This document shows, piece after piece, positions 1 through 7,530 of a DNA stretch of 26,938 nucleotides (positions are counted from its first letter, which is position 1; each line of letters opens with the position of its first letter). Source of the DNA: Flavobacterium sp. (lineage in GTDB: Bacteria > Bacteroidota > Bacteroidia > Flavobacteriales > Flavobacteriaceae); contig NZ_DQDX01000001.1 of the NCBI RefSeq assembly GCF_003525665.1, positions 13,514 through 40,451 on the forward strand, read 5' to 3'. Below the pieces are notes generated by a model. That model made no database searches. It was given only the letters and a program-made list of their open reading frames with translations, and was not told the DNA's origin. Made by a program: the position numbers and the translations under genes.

Positions 1-1171
1 ATTCTTCATTTGTTAAAGGAACAGGACGAATGGTTTCCCAGAAGGAATCTTCCTTTTTGTTGGCATTTTCTTCAAATTTTAAAACTTCTGCAGTAAATGT
101 TTTCTTTTCGAATTGTTCTTTAAATTCAAAATTAGAATATACATAAGTGAAATTTCCTGAGATATTAATGCCTAACATTCCGGCTTCAAAATCTATAGTT
201 TGTGTATTTTTTGCCCAAATTTTATTTTTATTATTGAAGCTGTAACTTTGTTTTAAAGTCAATTTGTTCAACGCCGGATTTTGCATTTGACTTCCTTTAA
301 TGGATAAATCAACAGCATAAATAGCATAAGTATCATCAACAATATAAATATAACCTTCCATTGCTGGTTCAGAATTTCGCTTTGGCGTAACTTTTATTTT
401 ATTGATTACTTTATTGTTTTCATCGGCAAACGAACCATCAAATTTGTATCTATAATAATTAAATGCGCCATCTGCAATTGGTGAAATCACTTTTACATCA
501 AAGTCTAAATAGTTTTCATAAAAGTCGAAATTGGCTTGAGCTGCGTTGTTGAAACTAAAGCCGTTATCATTTCCACTAACTTTTGAAGCTACAATTACTT
601 CTTTTAATTTGTCTGGTTTTTGAAAGGTGATTTTCGATACAGTTTCTGATAAATACAATATTCCGCTTCGAGTAGAATCGATTATTTCATCAAAAAAATC
701 TAATTTCTGACCCATAATTGTTTTCGGAAGATTTTTTACTCTAAAGATTCCACGTGAGTAAAAATCGGCATTATATTTTGAGGTCTTTGCTGAGTTTTCT
801 TTACGATTTGCAATAGCATTTCTAATGATTTCGTTTGCCGGATTTGCCTTTGGATCAATCACAACGTCATTCAATTGAATGTCTTCTTCTGTAAGTTGCA
901 CATCAACTATTTGAGGAAATTTCTCTGCTTCAACAATTTTCTTTTCGGTTTTATAACCTAAATATTGGTACAGAACTATGTGTTTTCCAGGAGTTCTTAC
1001 ATTCAATTCATACTTTCCTTGTTCGTTGGAAGTGGTGCTTGTGTAAGTGTCTTGAAGATAAATGTTAACAAAAGCCATCGGATTTCCTTTAGAATCGGTG
1101 ATGGTTCCTTTTATCTGTGCGAAACTAGAAATGGCAATAAGAAGGAATAGTAACGTAAAATTTTTTTTCAT
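1..1171 (-). CDS. DUF5686 / carboxypeptidase-regulatory-like outer membrane protein, 3' end cut by the window edge
   Basis: The frame is open for 390 codons from the ATG at 1171 to the window edge, so only the N-terminal part is present. The protein begins MKKNFTLLFLLIAISSFAQ, a signal peptide ending in the SFAQ typical of Bacteroidetes. It is followed by a carboxypeptidase-D regulatory-like beta-sandwich at about residues 20-100 (KGTITDSKGNPMAFVNIYL, then YQYLGYKTEKK). Next comes a stretch matching what I know of DUF5686 proteins (ANPANEIIRNAIANRKEN, YSRGIFRVKNLPK, GYIYIVDDTYAIYAVDL). Family members are large, about 800 residues, and are predicted to end in an outer-membrane beta-barrel, which would lie beyond position 1. 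Function is unknown. It follows aroQ by 106 bases on the same strand, and I saw no clear promoter in that gap. The family call rests on motif recognition only. Confidence 0.85.
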   Translation of the reverse strand, partial: MKKNFTLLFLLIAISSFAQIKGTITDSKGNPMAFVNIYLQDTYTSTTSNEQGKYELNVRTPGKHIVLYQYLGYKTEKKIVEAEKFPQIVDVQLTEEDIQLNDVVIDPKANPANEIIRNAIANRKENSAKTSKYNADFYSRGIFRVKNLPKTIMGQKLDFFDEIIDSTRSGILYLSETVSKITFQKPDKLKEVIVASKVSGNDNGFSFNNAAQANFDFYENYLDFDVKVISPIADGAFNYYRYKFDGSFADENNKVINKIKVTPKRNSEPAMEGYIYIVDDTYAIYAVDLSIKGSQMQNPALNKLTLKQSYSFNNKNKIWAKNTQTIDFEAGMLGINISGNFTYVYSNFEFKEQFEKKTFTAEVLKFEENANKKEDSFWETIRPVPLTNEE

Positions 1172-1277
1172 TGGATTGGTTTACTTGGATGGTTTTTAAT
1201 ACTGCGGGTTTTATTTATAGACGATTATTGTTGTGAAATGGTTGCATTGCTTTTGGATATATTTTAAAATCAAAGTT

Positions 1278-1691
1278 TTATAAAACTGATTGCAATGCCA
1301 ATTCATAACTTTTCATTCCAAAACCAATAATTACTCCTTTTGCGTTTGGTGAAATGTACGATTGATGTCTGAAAGATTCTCTCGAAAATGTGTTGGAAAT
1401 ATGAACTTCAATTACAGGAGTTGAAATTGCTTTAACGGCATCACCAATTCCAATAGAAGTATGTGTGTAAGCGGCAGCATTTAAAATTATAGCATCAAAT
1501 GAAAAACCGACTTCTTGAATTTTAGAAATCAGCTCACCTTCAATATTACTTTGAAAATAATGTAAATCTACAGACGGATATTTAGATTGTAATTGTTTAA
1601 AATAATCTTCAAATGTTTCACTTCCGTAAATTTCGGGTTCGCGGTTTCCTAGAAGATTTAAATTCGGACCATTGATAATTAGTATATTCAT
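1278..1691 (-). CDS. aroQ: Type II 3-dehydroquinate dehydratase
   Basis: This is the third step of the shikimate pathway: cytosolic dehydration of 3-dehydroquinate to 3-dehydroshikimate. The 137-residue protein is slightly shorter than the usual 140-150. It carries the family signature NGPNLNLLGNREPEIYG at residues 7-23, with the catalytic arginine R17 and lid tyrosine Y22. The asparagine of NAAAYTHTS and the catalytic histidine of EVHISN follow, then the FSRESFRHQSYIS segment with the substrate-binding arginine. The start is the ATG at 1691. It is separated from the upstream beta-barrel gene by an intrinsic terminator ending only about 20 bases before the ATG. It must therefore depend on readthrough or on a promoter overlapping the terminator. 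Confidence 0.96.
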   Translation of the reverse strand: MNILIINGPNLNLLGNREPEIYGSETFEDYFKQLQSKYPSVDLHYFQSNIEGELISKIQEVGFSFDAIILNAAAYTHTSIGIGDAVKAISTPVIEVHISNTFSRESFRHQSYISPNAKGVIIGFGMKSYELALQSVL

Positions 1692-1710
1692 GTGGGTTTG
1701 GTTTATGTAA

Positions 1711-1747
1711 AAATAAAAAAACCGCTCTAATAAAGATGCGGTTTTGC
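1711..1747 (-). terminator. Intrinsic terminator of the minus-strand beta-barrel gene
   Basis: On the minus strand AAAACCGC (1745-1738) pairs with GCGGTTTT (1725-1718) around a 12-base loop and runs into a T-rich tract to 1711. It lies 21 bases after the stop of the gene ending at 1769. Confidence 0.8.
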
Positions 1748-1768
1748 AAAAGATTATGATTTTTTTTG

Positions 1769-2308
1769 TTAGAACATAAATCCAACAGAAGCTTGAATAA
1801 CACTATTTTTTACATCGGCATCACGTTTTGCCTCAGTTAGACCAAGTCCGTATCGTCCTTGAACAAAAAAGTGTTTGCCAAATTTATAACTTAAACCGCC
1901 AGCTACAGCAAAATCAAAGGAGTTGGAATCATTGGCATCAACTTCATTTCGTTCACTTAATAAGAAAGAGGCTTGCGGACCAAGTTCAAGACTTAAATCA
2001 TCGGTTAAATAAAATTTTGCCAAAACTGGAATAGAGATATAACCCAATTCGTTTTTAAATTGCTCTCCTAAATTTTCAATTTCTGCACCTTGAGTAGAGT
2101 AATAAAGTTCTGGTTGAAGAGCGAAGTTTTCAAAAATTTTAATTTCAGAAACCAATCCAGCATGGAAATTAGTTATTGCATCAGTGTTGTCATCAGATCC
2201 AGTGTAGTTGGCATAATTGATTCCGGCTTTTAAACCAAACTTTAGCATTTGTGCTTGCATGGAACCAATTGAGCCTAAAAGAACAGCAAATAAAATTACT
2301 TTTTTCAT
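1769..2308 (-). CDS. Small outer-membrane beta-barrel protein (porin family)
   Basis: The 179-residue protein has a clear signal peptide, MKKVILFAVLLGSIGSMQAQ. The mature part is made of alternating amphipathic strands: KFGLKAGINYANYTG at the start, FALQPELYYSTQGAEI, YISIPVLAKFYL, LSLELGPQASFLL, and a terminal strand ending in VGFMF. This is the pattern of the eight-strand OMP_b-brl_2 (PorT-like/OmpX-like) family of Bacteroidetes. The glycine-rich first strand and C-terminal phenylalanine fit a barrel inserted by the BAM machinery. No ligand or partner can be read from the sequence. It is divergent from a second small barrel gene at 2506, sharing the 197-base gap, but the two are not close copies. 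Confidence 0.85.
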   Translation of the reverse strand: MKKVILFAVLLGSIGSMQAQMLKFGLKAGINYANYTGSDDNTDAITNFHAGLVSEIKIFENFALQPELYYSTQGAEIENLGEQFKNELGYISIPVLAKFYLTDDLSLELGPQASFLLSERNEVDANDSNSFDFAVAGGLSYKFGKHFFVQGRYGLGLTEAKRDADVKNSVIQASVGFMF

Positions 2309-2334
2309 AAAATTTCAGTTTTATATTAAGGTTG

Positions 2335-2342
2335 TAAAAATA
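2335..2342 (-). promoter_or_regulatory. Possible -7 element for the minus-strand beta-barrel gene
   Basis: The minus strand reads TATTTTTA, one mismatch from TAnnTTTG, 27 bases before the ATG. No clean -33 TTG is present at the expected spacing (a TTC lies about 21 bases upstream). This is a weak call. Confidence 0.3.
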
Positions 2343-2470
2343 CATTATTATTTAGTTATTAACGAATTGATGTTTTTTTTATTGCGCTTAGCGTACTGAA
2401 ATTAGTAGTTGTTAATAACTATGTTGATAACTCAAATACGCGTGGTGTTTAACATAAAAAGTATTCCGTG

Positions 2471-2478
2471 TAAATTTG
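2471..2478 (+). promoter_or_regulatory. -7 element (TAAATTTG) for the plus-strand beta-barrel gene
   Basis: TAAATTTG matches the Bacteroidetes consensus TAnnTTTG and predicts a transcript starting near 2484, giving a leader of about 22 bases before the ATG at 2506. The -33 region around 2446-2451 (GTGTTT) is not a perfect TTG. Confidence 0.55.
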
Positions 2479-2505
2479 ATATATTAATTTTAAACAAAAC
2501 AAAAC

Positions 2506-3117
2506 ATGAAAAAAATTATTTTAACAGCAGCTGCAGTATTCGCATTCGGATTTGCAAATGCACAAGAAAAAGAGGGTTCAGAAGGATTTGCTAAAGGTGA
2601 TGTATTTGTATCAGGTGCTATCTCTTTAGGTTCTTCAAAAACAGGTGATTTTAAGGCTAATTCATTTGAAGTTGCTCCAAAAGTTGGATACTTTGTATCA
2701 GAAAACATTGCAGTTGGTGCATCTCTGGGTTTTAATTCACTAAAATTAGATGACGGTTTTGATGATGCAAAAAATTCTGGTGTTGGGTTTGGTGCTTTTG
2801 GACGTTATTATTTTACTCCTGCAAGTAAATTTTCTTTATTTGCTGAGTTAGGTGTAGATTATACTACAACTGATGAAGAATTTGATACTGAGGATGGTAC
2901 TGTATTTGGTTCTTCTTTTGAAAGTAAAGAGTTAGGTTTAGGTTTAGGTTTAGGAATGAACTATTTCGTATCTTCTAATTTCTCTATTGAAGCTGGTTTA
3001 GCTGTTTTAGGATATACATCTAACGATAATGGTGGTGATGGTGCTGAAAAAACTAATACTTTTGCTTTAGGTGGAGATTGGAGAGCAGTAACTTTCGGAG
3101 TTAACTACAAATTCTAA
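2506..3117 (+). CDS. Outer-membrane beta-barrel protein (porin family)
   Basis: The 203-residue protein begins with a signal peptide, MKKIILTAAAVFAFGFANAQ. The rest alternates hydrophobic and polar residues as beta-strands with acidic loops, for example VAPKVGYFVSENIAVGASLGF and FGAFGRYYFTPASKFSLFAELG. It ends in FGVNYKF, a typical BAM-recognised last strand with C-terminal phenylalanine. Its surface loops (DDGFDDAKN, TTDEEFDTEDG, NDNGGDG) are strongly acidic. Residues near 143-150 are four Leu-Gly pairs encoded by a TTAGGT hexamer repeat. It stands alone: its own promoter lies upstream and a strong terminator follows. Function is unknown, probably structural or small-molecule-related in the outer membrane. 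Confidence 0.88.
   Translation: MKKIILTAAAVFAFGFANAQEKEGSEGFAKGDVFVSGAISLGSSKTGDFKANSFEVAPKVGYFVSENIAVGASLGFNSLKLDDGFDDAKNSGVGFGAFGRYYFTPASKFSLFAELGVDYTTTDEEFDTEDGTVFGSSFESKELGLGLGLGMNYFVSSNFSIEAGLAVLGYTSNDNGGDGAEKTNTFALGGDWRAVTFGVNYKF
2932..2955 (+). repeat. In-frame TTAGGT hexamer repeat, about four units
   Basis: Three perfect TTAGGT units are followed by TTAGGA, encoding Leu-Gly four times inside a beta-strand of the barrel protein. A change in unit number would keep the reading frame. Confidence 0.8.
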
Positions 3118-3140
3118 TCTAATTTTTAGATTTTAATATA

Positions 3141-3168
3141 AAACCTCACTTCGGTGAGGTTTTTTTTA
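3141..3168 (+). terminator. Strong intrinsic terminator with UUCG tetraloop
   Basis: AAACCTCAC (3141-3149) and GTGAGGTTT (3154-3162) form a 9-bp perfect stem closed by C(TTCG)G, followed by a run of T to 3168. It lies 24 bases after the stop of the gene ending at 3117. Confidence 0.92.
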
Positions 3169-3179
3169 TACTTAACTAG

Positions 3180-3213
3180 TTTCAGAATCTTTCCAATTTC
3201 AGAATTTTTCCAA
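3180..3213 (+). repeat. 17-bp tandem direct repeat abutting the xerD -7 box
   Basis: TTTCAGAATCTTTCCAA (3180-3196) is followed immediately by TTTCAGAATTTTTCCAA (3197-3213), one mismatch apart. The second copy ends exactly where TATATTTG begins. It covers the whole -12 to -45 region of the inferred xerD promoter and could be a repeated operator or a simple duplication. Confidence 0.75.
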
Positions 3214-3221
3214 TATATTTG
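3214..3221 (+). promoter_or_regulatory. -7 element (TATATTTG) just before xerD
   Basis: A perfect TAnnTTTG match lies only 4 bases before the xerD ATG. With the usual 5-7 base distance to the transcript start, the mRNA would begin at or next to the ATG, that is, leaderless. No clear -33 TTG is seen. Confidence 0.45.
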
Positions 3222-3225
3222 AATA

Positions 3226-4122
3226 ATGAATTGGAAAACCTTTATTAAAAGCTATCAGTCCTATTTAAAAATTGAAAGAGGATTATCAAAAAACACCATT
3301 GATAATTATACTTTCGATATTGAGCGATTGTATCTCTTTTTGCAAGAAAATAGTTTAGATTATTCTCCTTTAAAAATATCCGAAGAAATTATTCAACAAT
3401 TTATTTATTCGGTTTCAAAAGAGGTGAATGCACGTTCTCAAGCTAGAATCATTTCGGGGTTAAAAAGTTTTTTTTCTTATCTTATTTTTGAAGATTATCG
3501 AACTGATTCTCCAATGGAATTGATAGAAGCACCTCGTTTAGGCAGGAAATTACCCGATACTTTATCTGTAGATGACATTGATAATTTAATTGCCGCAATT
3601 GATTTATCCAAACCTGAAGGCGAACGAAATAGAGCCATGCTCGAAACTTTGTACGGTTGTGGATTGCGTGTTTCAGAACTTATATGTCTTAAAATTTCTG
3701 ATTTGTTTTTTGAAGAAGGTTTTATCAAAATTACAGGTAAAGGAAATAAACAACGTTTTGTACCAATAAGCGAGATTACGCAAAAATATATATCGTTATA
3801 TCGAAAAACAATTCGAAATCATCTCACAATTGTGAAAGGTCATGAAGATACTTTGTTTCTTAATCGAAGAGGAAAACAACTTACAAGAGCAATGATTTTT
3901 ACAATTATTAAAGATTTGTCTGTTAAAATTAGTTTGAATAAAGGTATTAGTCCGCATACTTTTCGTCATTCTTTTGCGACACATTTATTAGAAAATGGCG
4001 CCGATTTACGAGCTATACAATTAATGTTAGGTCATGAATCTATTACTACTACAGAGATTTATGTGCATCTTGATAGAAAGCACCTAACGCAAATCATGAA
4101 TAGTTTTCATCCAAGAAAATAA
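3226..4122 (+). CDS. xerD: Site-specific tyrosine recombinase XerD
   Basis: This cytosolic recombinase acts with a XerC-type partner at dif to resolve chromosome dimers. The 298 residues match the usual XerD length. There is an N-terminal SAM-like core-binding domain (about 1-95, containing YLKIERGLSKNTIDNY) and a C-terminal catalytic domain. All catalytic residues are visible: R148 (CGLRVSEL), K172 (TGKGNKQR), H244 and R247 (HTFRHSFATHLLENGADLRA), H270 (LGHES) and nucleophile Y279 (TEIYVH). The start gives the expected N-terminus for the family. It follows a terminator and has its own -7 box very close to the ATG. There are no flanking att-like sites, excisionase or phage genes, so this is the housekeeping recombinase and not a mobile-element integrase. 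Confidence 0.95.
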   Translation: MNWKTFIKSYQSYLKIERGLSKNTIDNYTFDIERLYLFLQENSLDYSPLKISEEIIQQFIYSVSKEVNARSQARIISGLKSFFSYLIFEDYRTDSPMELIEAPRLGRKLPDTLSVDDIDNLIAAIDLSKPEGERNRAMLETLYGCGLRVSELICLKISDLFFEEGFIKITGKGNKQRFVPISEITQKYISLYRKTIRNHLTIVKGHEDTLFLNRRGKQLTRAMIFTIIKDLSVKISLNKGISPHTFRHSFATHLLENGADLRAIQLMLGHESITTTEIYVHLDRKHLTQIMNSFHPRK

Positions 4123-4229
4123 GCAACCTAATGTTAAATTTTTCATAAGTAGAATTCATTCTACAGCTTTATTAATCAAGATGTTAATATTATCATTTTA
4201 TTTGTAGAAATTAATTTAACCTAAGAGTT

Positions 4230-5357
4230 ATGATTTCTCAAATTGACTATTTTTCAAGTAATAAATACGATGATTGTGTTGTAGACGAATTAAGAAATCA
4301 GTTTGCAATTGAAGCATCAGGAATTGGTGTGTGGGATTGGAATTTGGTAACTAATGAAGTTTTTTATTCTGCAGAATCATTAAAGATATTAGAAATCAAT
4401 GGAAATGAGTCTTCCAATTTTGGCAGTCCAGAAAATTGGGATGAATTGGTGCATCCTGAAGATAGAGAACTCTATTTTAAAAATATTCAATTGCATTTTG
4501 AAGGAAAAACAGAACATTACGAAACTTGTCACAGAGTTTTATGTAATGGTAAATACAAATGGATATTAGACAAAGGTAAAGTAGTAGAAAGGGATGAAAA
4601 TGGAAATCCTGTTAGAATTATAGGAACTCACACCGATATTTCAGATCAAAAAGAGAAGGAGCAAATTTTGTTAGATGCTTTAAAAGTAGTAAATAATCAA
4701 AATAATAGATTGCTCAATTTTGCGCACATAGTTTCTCATAACCTTAGGAATCAATCAGGAAATATTAGTTCATTGGTTAACTTGAAAGAAGCCGACATGG
4801 TTGATGAGGACGAGTTCTTCTCATATATCAGTACAGTTTCGAAAGAGTTATCATCAACAATAGAAAACCTTGTGGAGTTAGTTCGAGTTCAAAATGATGT
4901 GAATGATGATAAGGAAATGCTCAGCGTAAACAACTATTTAGGTAAAGTTCTAAATATTTTAGTAGACAATATTCATAAAAACAAAATCAATATAATCGAT
5001 AAAATTGATAAAAATTTTAGTGTGAATTTTAATAAAAGTTATTTAGAGAGTATTTTATTAAACTTGACGTCCAATGCTATTAAATATTCTGATAGAAATA
5101 AAGAAGCGTTTATTGAGTATACACAAGAAGTAATTGATGGCTATTCTGTTTTAGTGGTAAAAGATAATGGGATTGGCATTGATTTAGAAAAACACAAAGA
5201 TGAAGTTTTTGGACTTTATAAAACGTTTCATAAAAACGAAAATTCAACCGGAATTGGACTTCACATAACAAAGAATCAAATAGAATCGATGGGAGGAAAG
5301 ATTGAAGTGGAAAGTAAAGTAGGCGAAGGAACAACGTTTAAAGTATATTTCGTTTAA
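4230..5357 (+). CDS. Orphan soluble PAS-domain sensor histidine kinase
   Basis: The 375-residue protein has no signal peptide or membrane segment, so it should sense in the cytoplasm. A PAS_3-type domain spans about residues 22-140 (GIGVWDWNLVTNEVFYS, then VHPEDRELYFKNI, ending GTHTDISDQKEKE, which is the classic PAC end). A short coiled linker leads to the dimerisation helix with the H-box FAHIVSHNLRNQ, where H170 is the probable phospho-acceptor. The HATPase domain follows, with the N-box at LLNLTSNAIKYS (N282), G1 at DNGIGID (312-318) and G2 at STGIGLHI (339-346). No response regulator lies within the window, so the partner must be encoded elsewhere. The signal is unknown. The SHNLRNQ form of the H-box is a variant common in Flavobacteria as far as I recall. 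Confidence 0.9.
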   Translation: MISQIDYFSSNKYDDCVVDELRNQFAIEASGIGVWDWNLVTNEVFYSAESLKILEINGNESSNFGSPENWDELVHPEDRELYFKNIQLHFEGKTEHYETCHRVLCNGKYKWILDKGKVVERDENGNPVRIIGTHTDISDQKEKEQILLDALKVVNNQNNRLLNFAHIVSHNLRNQSGNISSLVNLKEADMVDEDEFFSYISTVSKELSSTIENLVELVRVQNDVNDDKEMLSVNNYLGKVLNILVDNIHKNKINIIDKIDKNFSVNFNKSYLESILLNLTSNAIKYSDRNKEAFIEYTQEVIDGYSVLVVKDNGIGIDLEKHKDEVFGLYKTFHKNENSTGIGLHITKNQIESMGGKIEVESKVGEGTTFKVYFV

Positions 5358-5392
5358 TATTTGTATTGTTTTTTGGTTAATTATACAAATTG

Positions 5393-5428
5393 AAAAGCCG
5401 TCTAAATTTTAGACGGCTTTTCGCTTTA
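5393..5428. terminator. Bidirectional terminator between the histidine kinase and rny
   Basis: AAAAGCCGTCTAAA (5393-5406) and TTTAGACGGCTTTT (5408-5421) form a long, nearly loopless palindrome with A-tracts and T-tracts on both sides. It lies between two converging genes whose stops are at 5357 and 5446, so it can serve both strands. Confidence 0.88.
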
Positions 5429-5445
5429 TAAGAATTTGATAAACC

Positions 5446-7008
5446 TTATTTTGCAATATTTACTGCACGAGTTTCTCTAATTACTGTAATTTTTACTTGA
5501 CCAGGATAAGTCATTTCTGTTTGAATTTTTTGTGATATGTCAAACGATAAATTAGAAGCCATATCGTCGCTTACTTTTTCACTTTCTACAATAACACGTA
5601 GTTCACGTCCAGCTTGAATAGCATAAGCACTTTTTACACCATTAAATCCAAAAGCAATTTCTTCAAGATCTTTTAAACGTTGAATGTAAGAATCTAATAC
5701 TTGACGACGTGCGCCAGGTCTAGCTCCAGAAATAGCATCACAAACTTGAATGATTGGCGATATTAAATATTTCATTTCAATCTCGTCGTGGTGTGCTCCA
5801 ATTGCGTTGCAAACTTCTTCTTTCTCACCATATTTTTCAGCCCATTGCATACCTAATAAGGCGTGAGGTAAATCACTTTCTGCATCTGGTACTTTACCAA
5901 TATCGTGAAGTAAACCAGCGCGTTTGGCTAATTTTACATTCAATCCAAGTTCGGCAGCCATAATTCCGCAAAGTTTGGCAACTTCTCTTGAGTGTTGTAG
6001 TAAATTCTGACCATAAGAAGAACGGTATTTCATTCTACCAACAATCTTAATTAACTCAGGATGTAAACCATGAATTCCTAAATCGATAACCGTACGTTTA
6101 CCAACTTCAATAATTTCATCGTCAATTTGTTTGGTAGTTTTAGCAACAACTTCTTCAATTCTTGCTGGGTGAATTCTACCATCGGTAACTAATTTATGTA
6201 ATGACAAACGAGCGATTTCTCTTCTCACAGGATCAAAACATGATAAAATAATTGCTTCTGGAGTATCGTCAACAATAATTTCTACACCAGTTGCAGCTTC
6301 AAGCGCACGAATGTTTCTACCTTCACGACCAATGATTCTACCTTTTACATCATCCGATTCAATATTGAAAACTGAAACGCAATTTTCTACTGCTTCTTCA
6401 GTTCCAACACGTTGTATTGTTGAAATAATAACTTTCTTAGCTTCTTGAGCAGCAGTAAGTTTGGCTTCTTCAATTGTTTCTTGAATGTGCGCCATTGCTT
6501 TGGTTTTTGCCTCAGCTTTTAAACTTTCTACCAATTGTTCTTTGGCTTCTTCAGCAGATAAACCAGAAATTACTTCCAATTGTTCTACTTGACTTTTGTG
6601 CATTTTTTCAACTTCTTGATGTTTTTTATCAAGAACTTCAATTTTCGAGTTGTATTCTAATGTTTTAGCTTCATAATCCTCGTTTACTTTTTTAGCTTTC
6701 GATAATTCGCTAGAAACCTGAGATTCTTTGTCTCTTATTCTTTTTTCAACTTCAGCCATTCGTTTGTCTTTGGCTAAAATTTCTTTTTCGTGCTCTGATT
6801 TTAATTCTAAAAACTTTTCTTTTGCTTGTAAAAGTTTGTCTTTTTTAATGTTTTCAGCTTCTAAGTTTGCATCTTTTAAAATAGATGTTGCTTCCTTTTT
6901 TGCGTTCTTTATTAGATTAGAAACATTGCTTTTTTCGAGCATTTTTGCTACTGCAAAACCTCCTGCAAGTCCTACTATCACGCCGATAATTATAGATAAT
7001 ATGTCCAT
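5446..7008 (-). CDS. rny: Ribonuclease Y
   Basis: This is a membrane-anchored endoribonuclease that starts mRNA decay. The 520 residues equal the family's usual length. In order: an N-terminal membrane anchor (residues 3-23, ILSIIIGVIVGLAGGFAVAK); a long charged coiled coil (about 30-195); a KH RNA-binding domain with the GRIIGREGRNIRALE loop at 223-237; and an HD phosphohydrolase domain at about 335-430 with H339 in LLQHSREVA, H368-D369 in LLHDIGKV, H406-H407 in GAHHDE and D424 in VCDAISGARPGARR. The start codon is the ATG at 7008, directly before the anchor. It lies only 23 bases after the T-tract that ends the upstream 6S-like RNA, so its transcription must cross or begin inside that RNA region. 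Confidence 0.97.
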   Translation of the reverse strand: MDILSIIIGVIVGLAGGFAVAKMLEKSNVSNLIKNAKKEATSILKDANLEAENIKKDKLLQAKEKFLELKSEHEKEILAKDKRMAEVEKRIRDKESQVSSELSKAKKVNEDYEAKTLEYNSKIEVLDKKHQEVEKMHKSQVEQLEVISGLSAEEAKEQLVESLKAEAKTKAMAHIQETIEEAKLTAAQEAKKVIISTIQRVGTEEAVENCVSVFNIESDDVKGRIIGREGRNIRALEAATGVEIIVDDTPEAIILSCFDPVRREIARLSLHKLVTDGRIHPARIEEVVAKTTKQIDDEIIEVGKRTVIDLGIHGLHPELIKIVGRMKYRSSYGQNLLQHSREVAKLCGIMAAELGLNVKLAKRAGLLHDIGKVPDAESDLPHALLGMQWAEKYGEKEEVCNAIGAHHDEIEMKYLISPIIQVCDAISGARPGARRQVLDSYIQRLKDLEEIAFGFNGVKSAYAIQAGRELRVIVESEKVSDDMASNLSFDISQKIQTEMTYPGQVKITVIRETRAVNIAK

Positions 7009-7031
7009 GGTTGTTAAAAAAATTTATATAT

Positions 7032-7190
7032 AAAAAAAACCTACATTAATTGCTTGTATAAACTCGTAAGGACAAGTTTTGAGCTAACTCGCTGTTCAAG
7101 TTTCCCAACTGAATGGGCTTACTATAGAAGCGAAGATTTACTCATTTTAATTTGTTAGTGTTGAGTTTACCAAAAATGAACTAATGTAGG
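7032..7190 (-). ncRNA. ssrS: Probable 6S-type regulatory RNA between zapA and rny
   Basis: The 225-base gap between zapA and rny holds a long-range stem. CCTACATTA (7190-7182) pairs perfectly with TAATGTAGG (7048-7040), and a T-run (7039-7032) follows at once like a terminator. Inside, TAAACTC (7169-7163) pairs with GAGTTTA (7065-7059). A largely unpaired middle leads to an apical region with short helices (GCCCA/TGGGA, TTGA/TCAA). A closed rod of about 150 bases with a central bubble is the shape of 6S RNA, which sequesters housekeeping RNA polymerase. zapA is also next to the 6S gene in Escherichia coli, and Rfam has a separate 6S-Flavo family. I infer identity from shape, length and location. 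I have not run a covariance search, and the 5' end is approximate. Confidence 0.65.
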
Positions 7191-7232
7191 CAGTATTTTT
7201 AGCTTATTTAAAAGAACGTGTTTTTTGTGATT

Positions 7233-7526
7233 TTATTTGTTGAGATAGTCGTCTAGCAAACTATTTAATTTTGATAATCGTTCGATTGATTCTGAACCAT
7301 CAATGGCATTTGAAACATTTTTTTGTTCTAATTGTGATGCAAATTGTAAAGCGCACATGGCCAAAACATCTTGCTTATCTCTTACAGAATAATTTTCTTC
7401 AAATTGCTTTATCATTACATCAATTTTCTTAGAAGCGCTTCTCATTGCCTCTTCCTGCGACATATTTACTGTTAATGGGTAAACTCTGTCCGCAATTGAT
7501 ATTTTAATTTTAAGCTTTTCATCCAT
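7233..7526 (-). CDS. zapA: Cell division protein ZapA
   Basis: ZapA binds and cross-links FtsZ filaments at the division ring. The 97-residue protein starts MDEKLKIKISIADRVYPLTV, the family's N-terminal beta-hairpin that contacts FtsZ. It continues with EEAMRSASKKIDVMIKQFEENY and the QDVLAMCALQFASQLEQ helix, then a C-terminal coiled coil. I chose the ATG at 7526. A longer reading from a TTG at 7541 would overlap the upstream gene and adds residues with no family counterpart. The ATG lies 4 bases after the stop of the small coiled-coil gene, so the two are co-transcribed and probably translationally coupled. The 6S-like RNA follows it. Confidence 0.92.
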   Translation of the reverse strand: MDEKLKIKISIADRVYPLTVNMSQEEAMRSASKKIDVMIKQFEENYSVRDKQDVLAMCALQFASQLEQKNVSNAIDGSESIERLSKLNSLLDDYLNK

Positions 7527-7530
7527 AGTT

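Noticed and set aside
3226..4122. Tyrosine recombinase as a sign of an integrated element
   Set aside because: The protein is a full-length XerD with housekeeping neighbours. No att repeats, excisionase or phage genes are present.
4197..4204. TTTATTTG as a promoter for the PAS kinase
   Set aside because: It misses the TA of TAnnTTTG and has no -33 TTG, so I did not call it. The 107-base gap 4123-4229 shows nothing else.
6728..7033. Antisense reading frame of 101 codons opposite the rny coiled coil
   Set aside because: It is the reverse reading of the lysine- and glutamate-rich coiled coil, which gives Phe/Ser/Leu-rich frames. It has no independent features.
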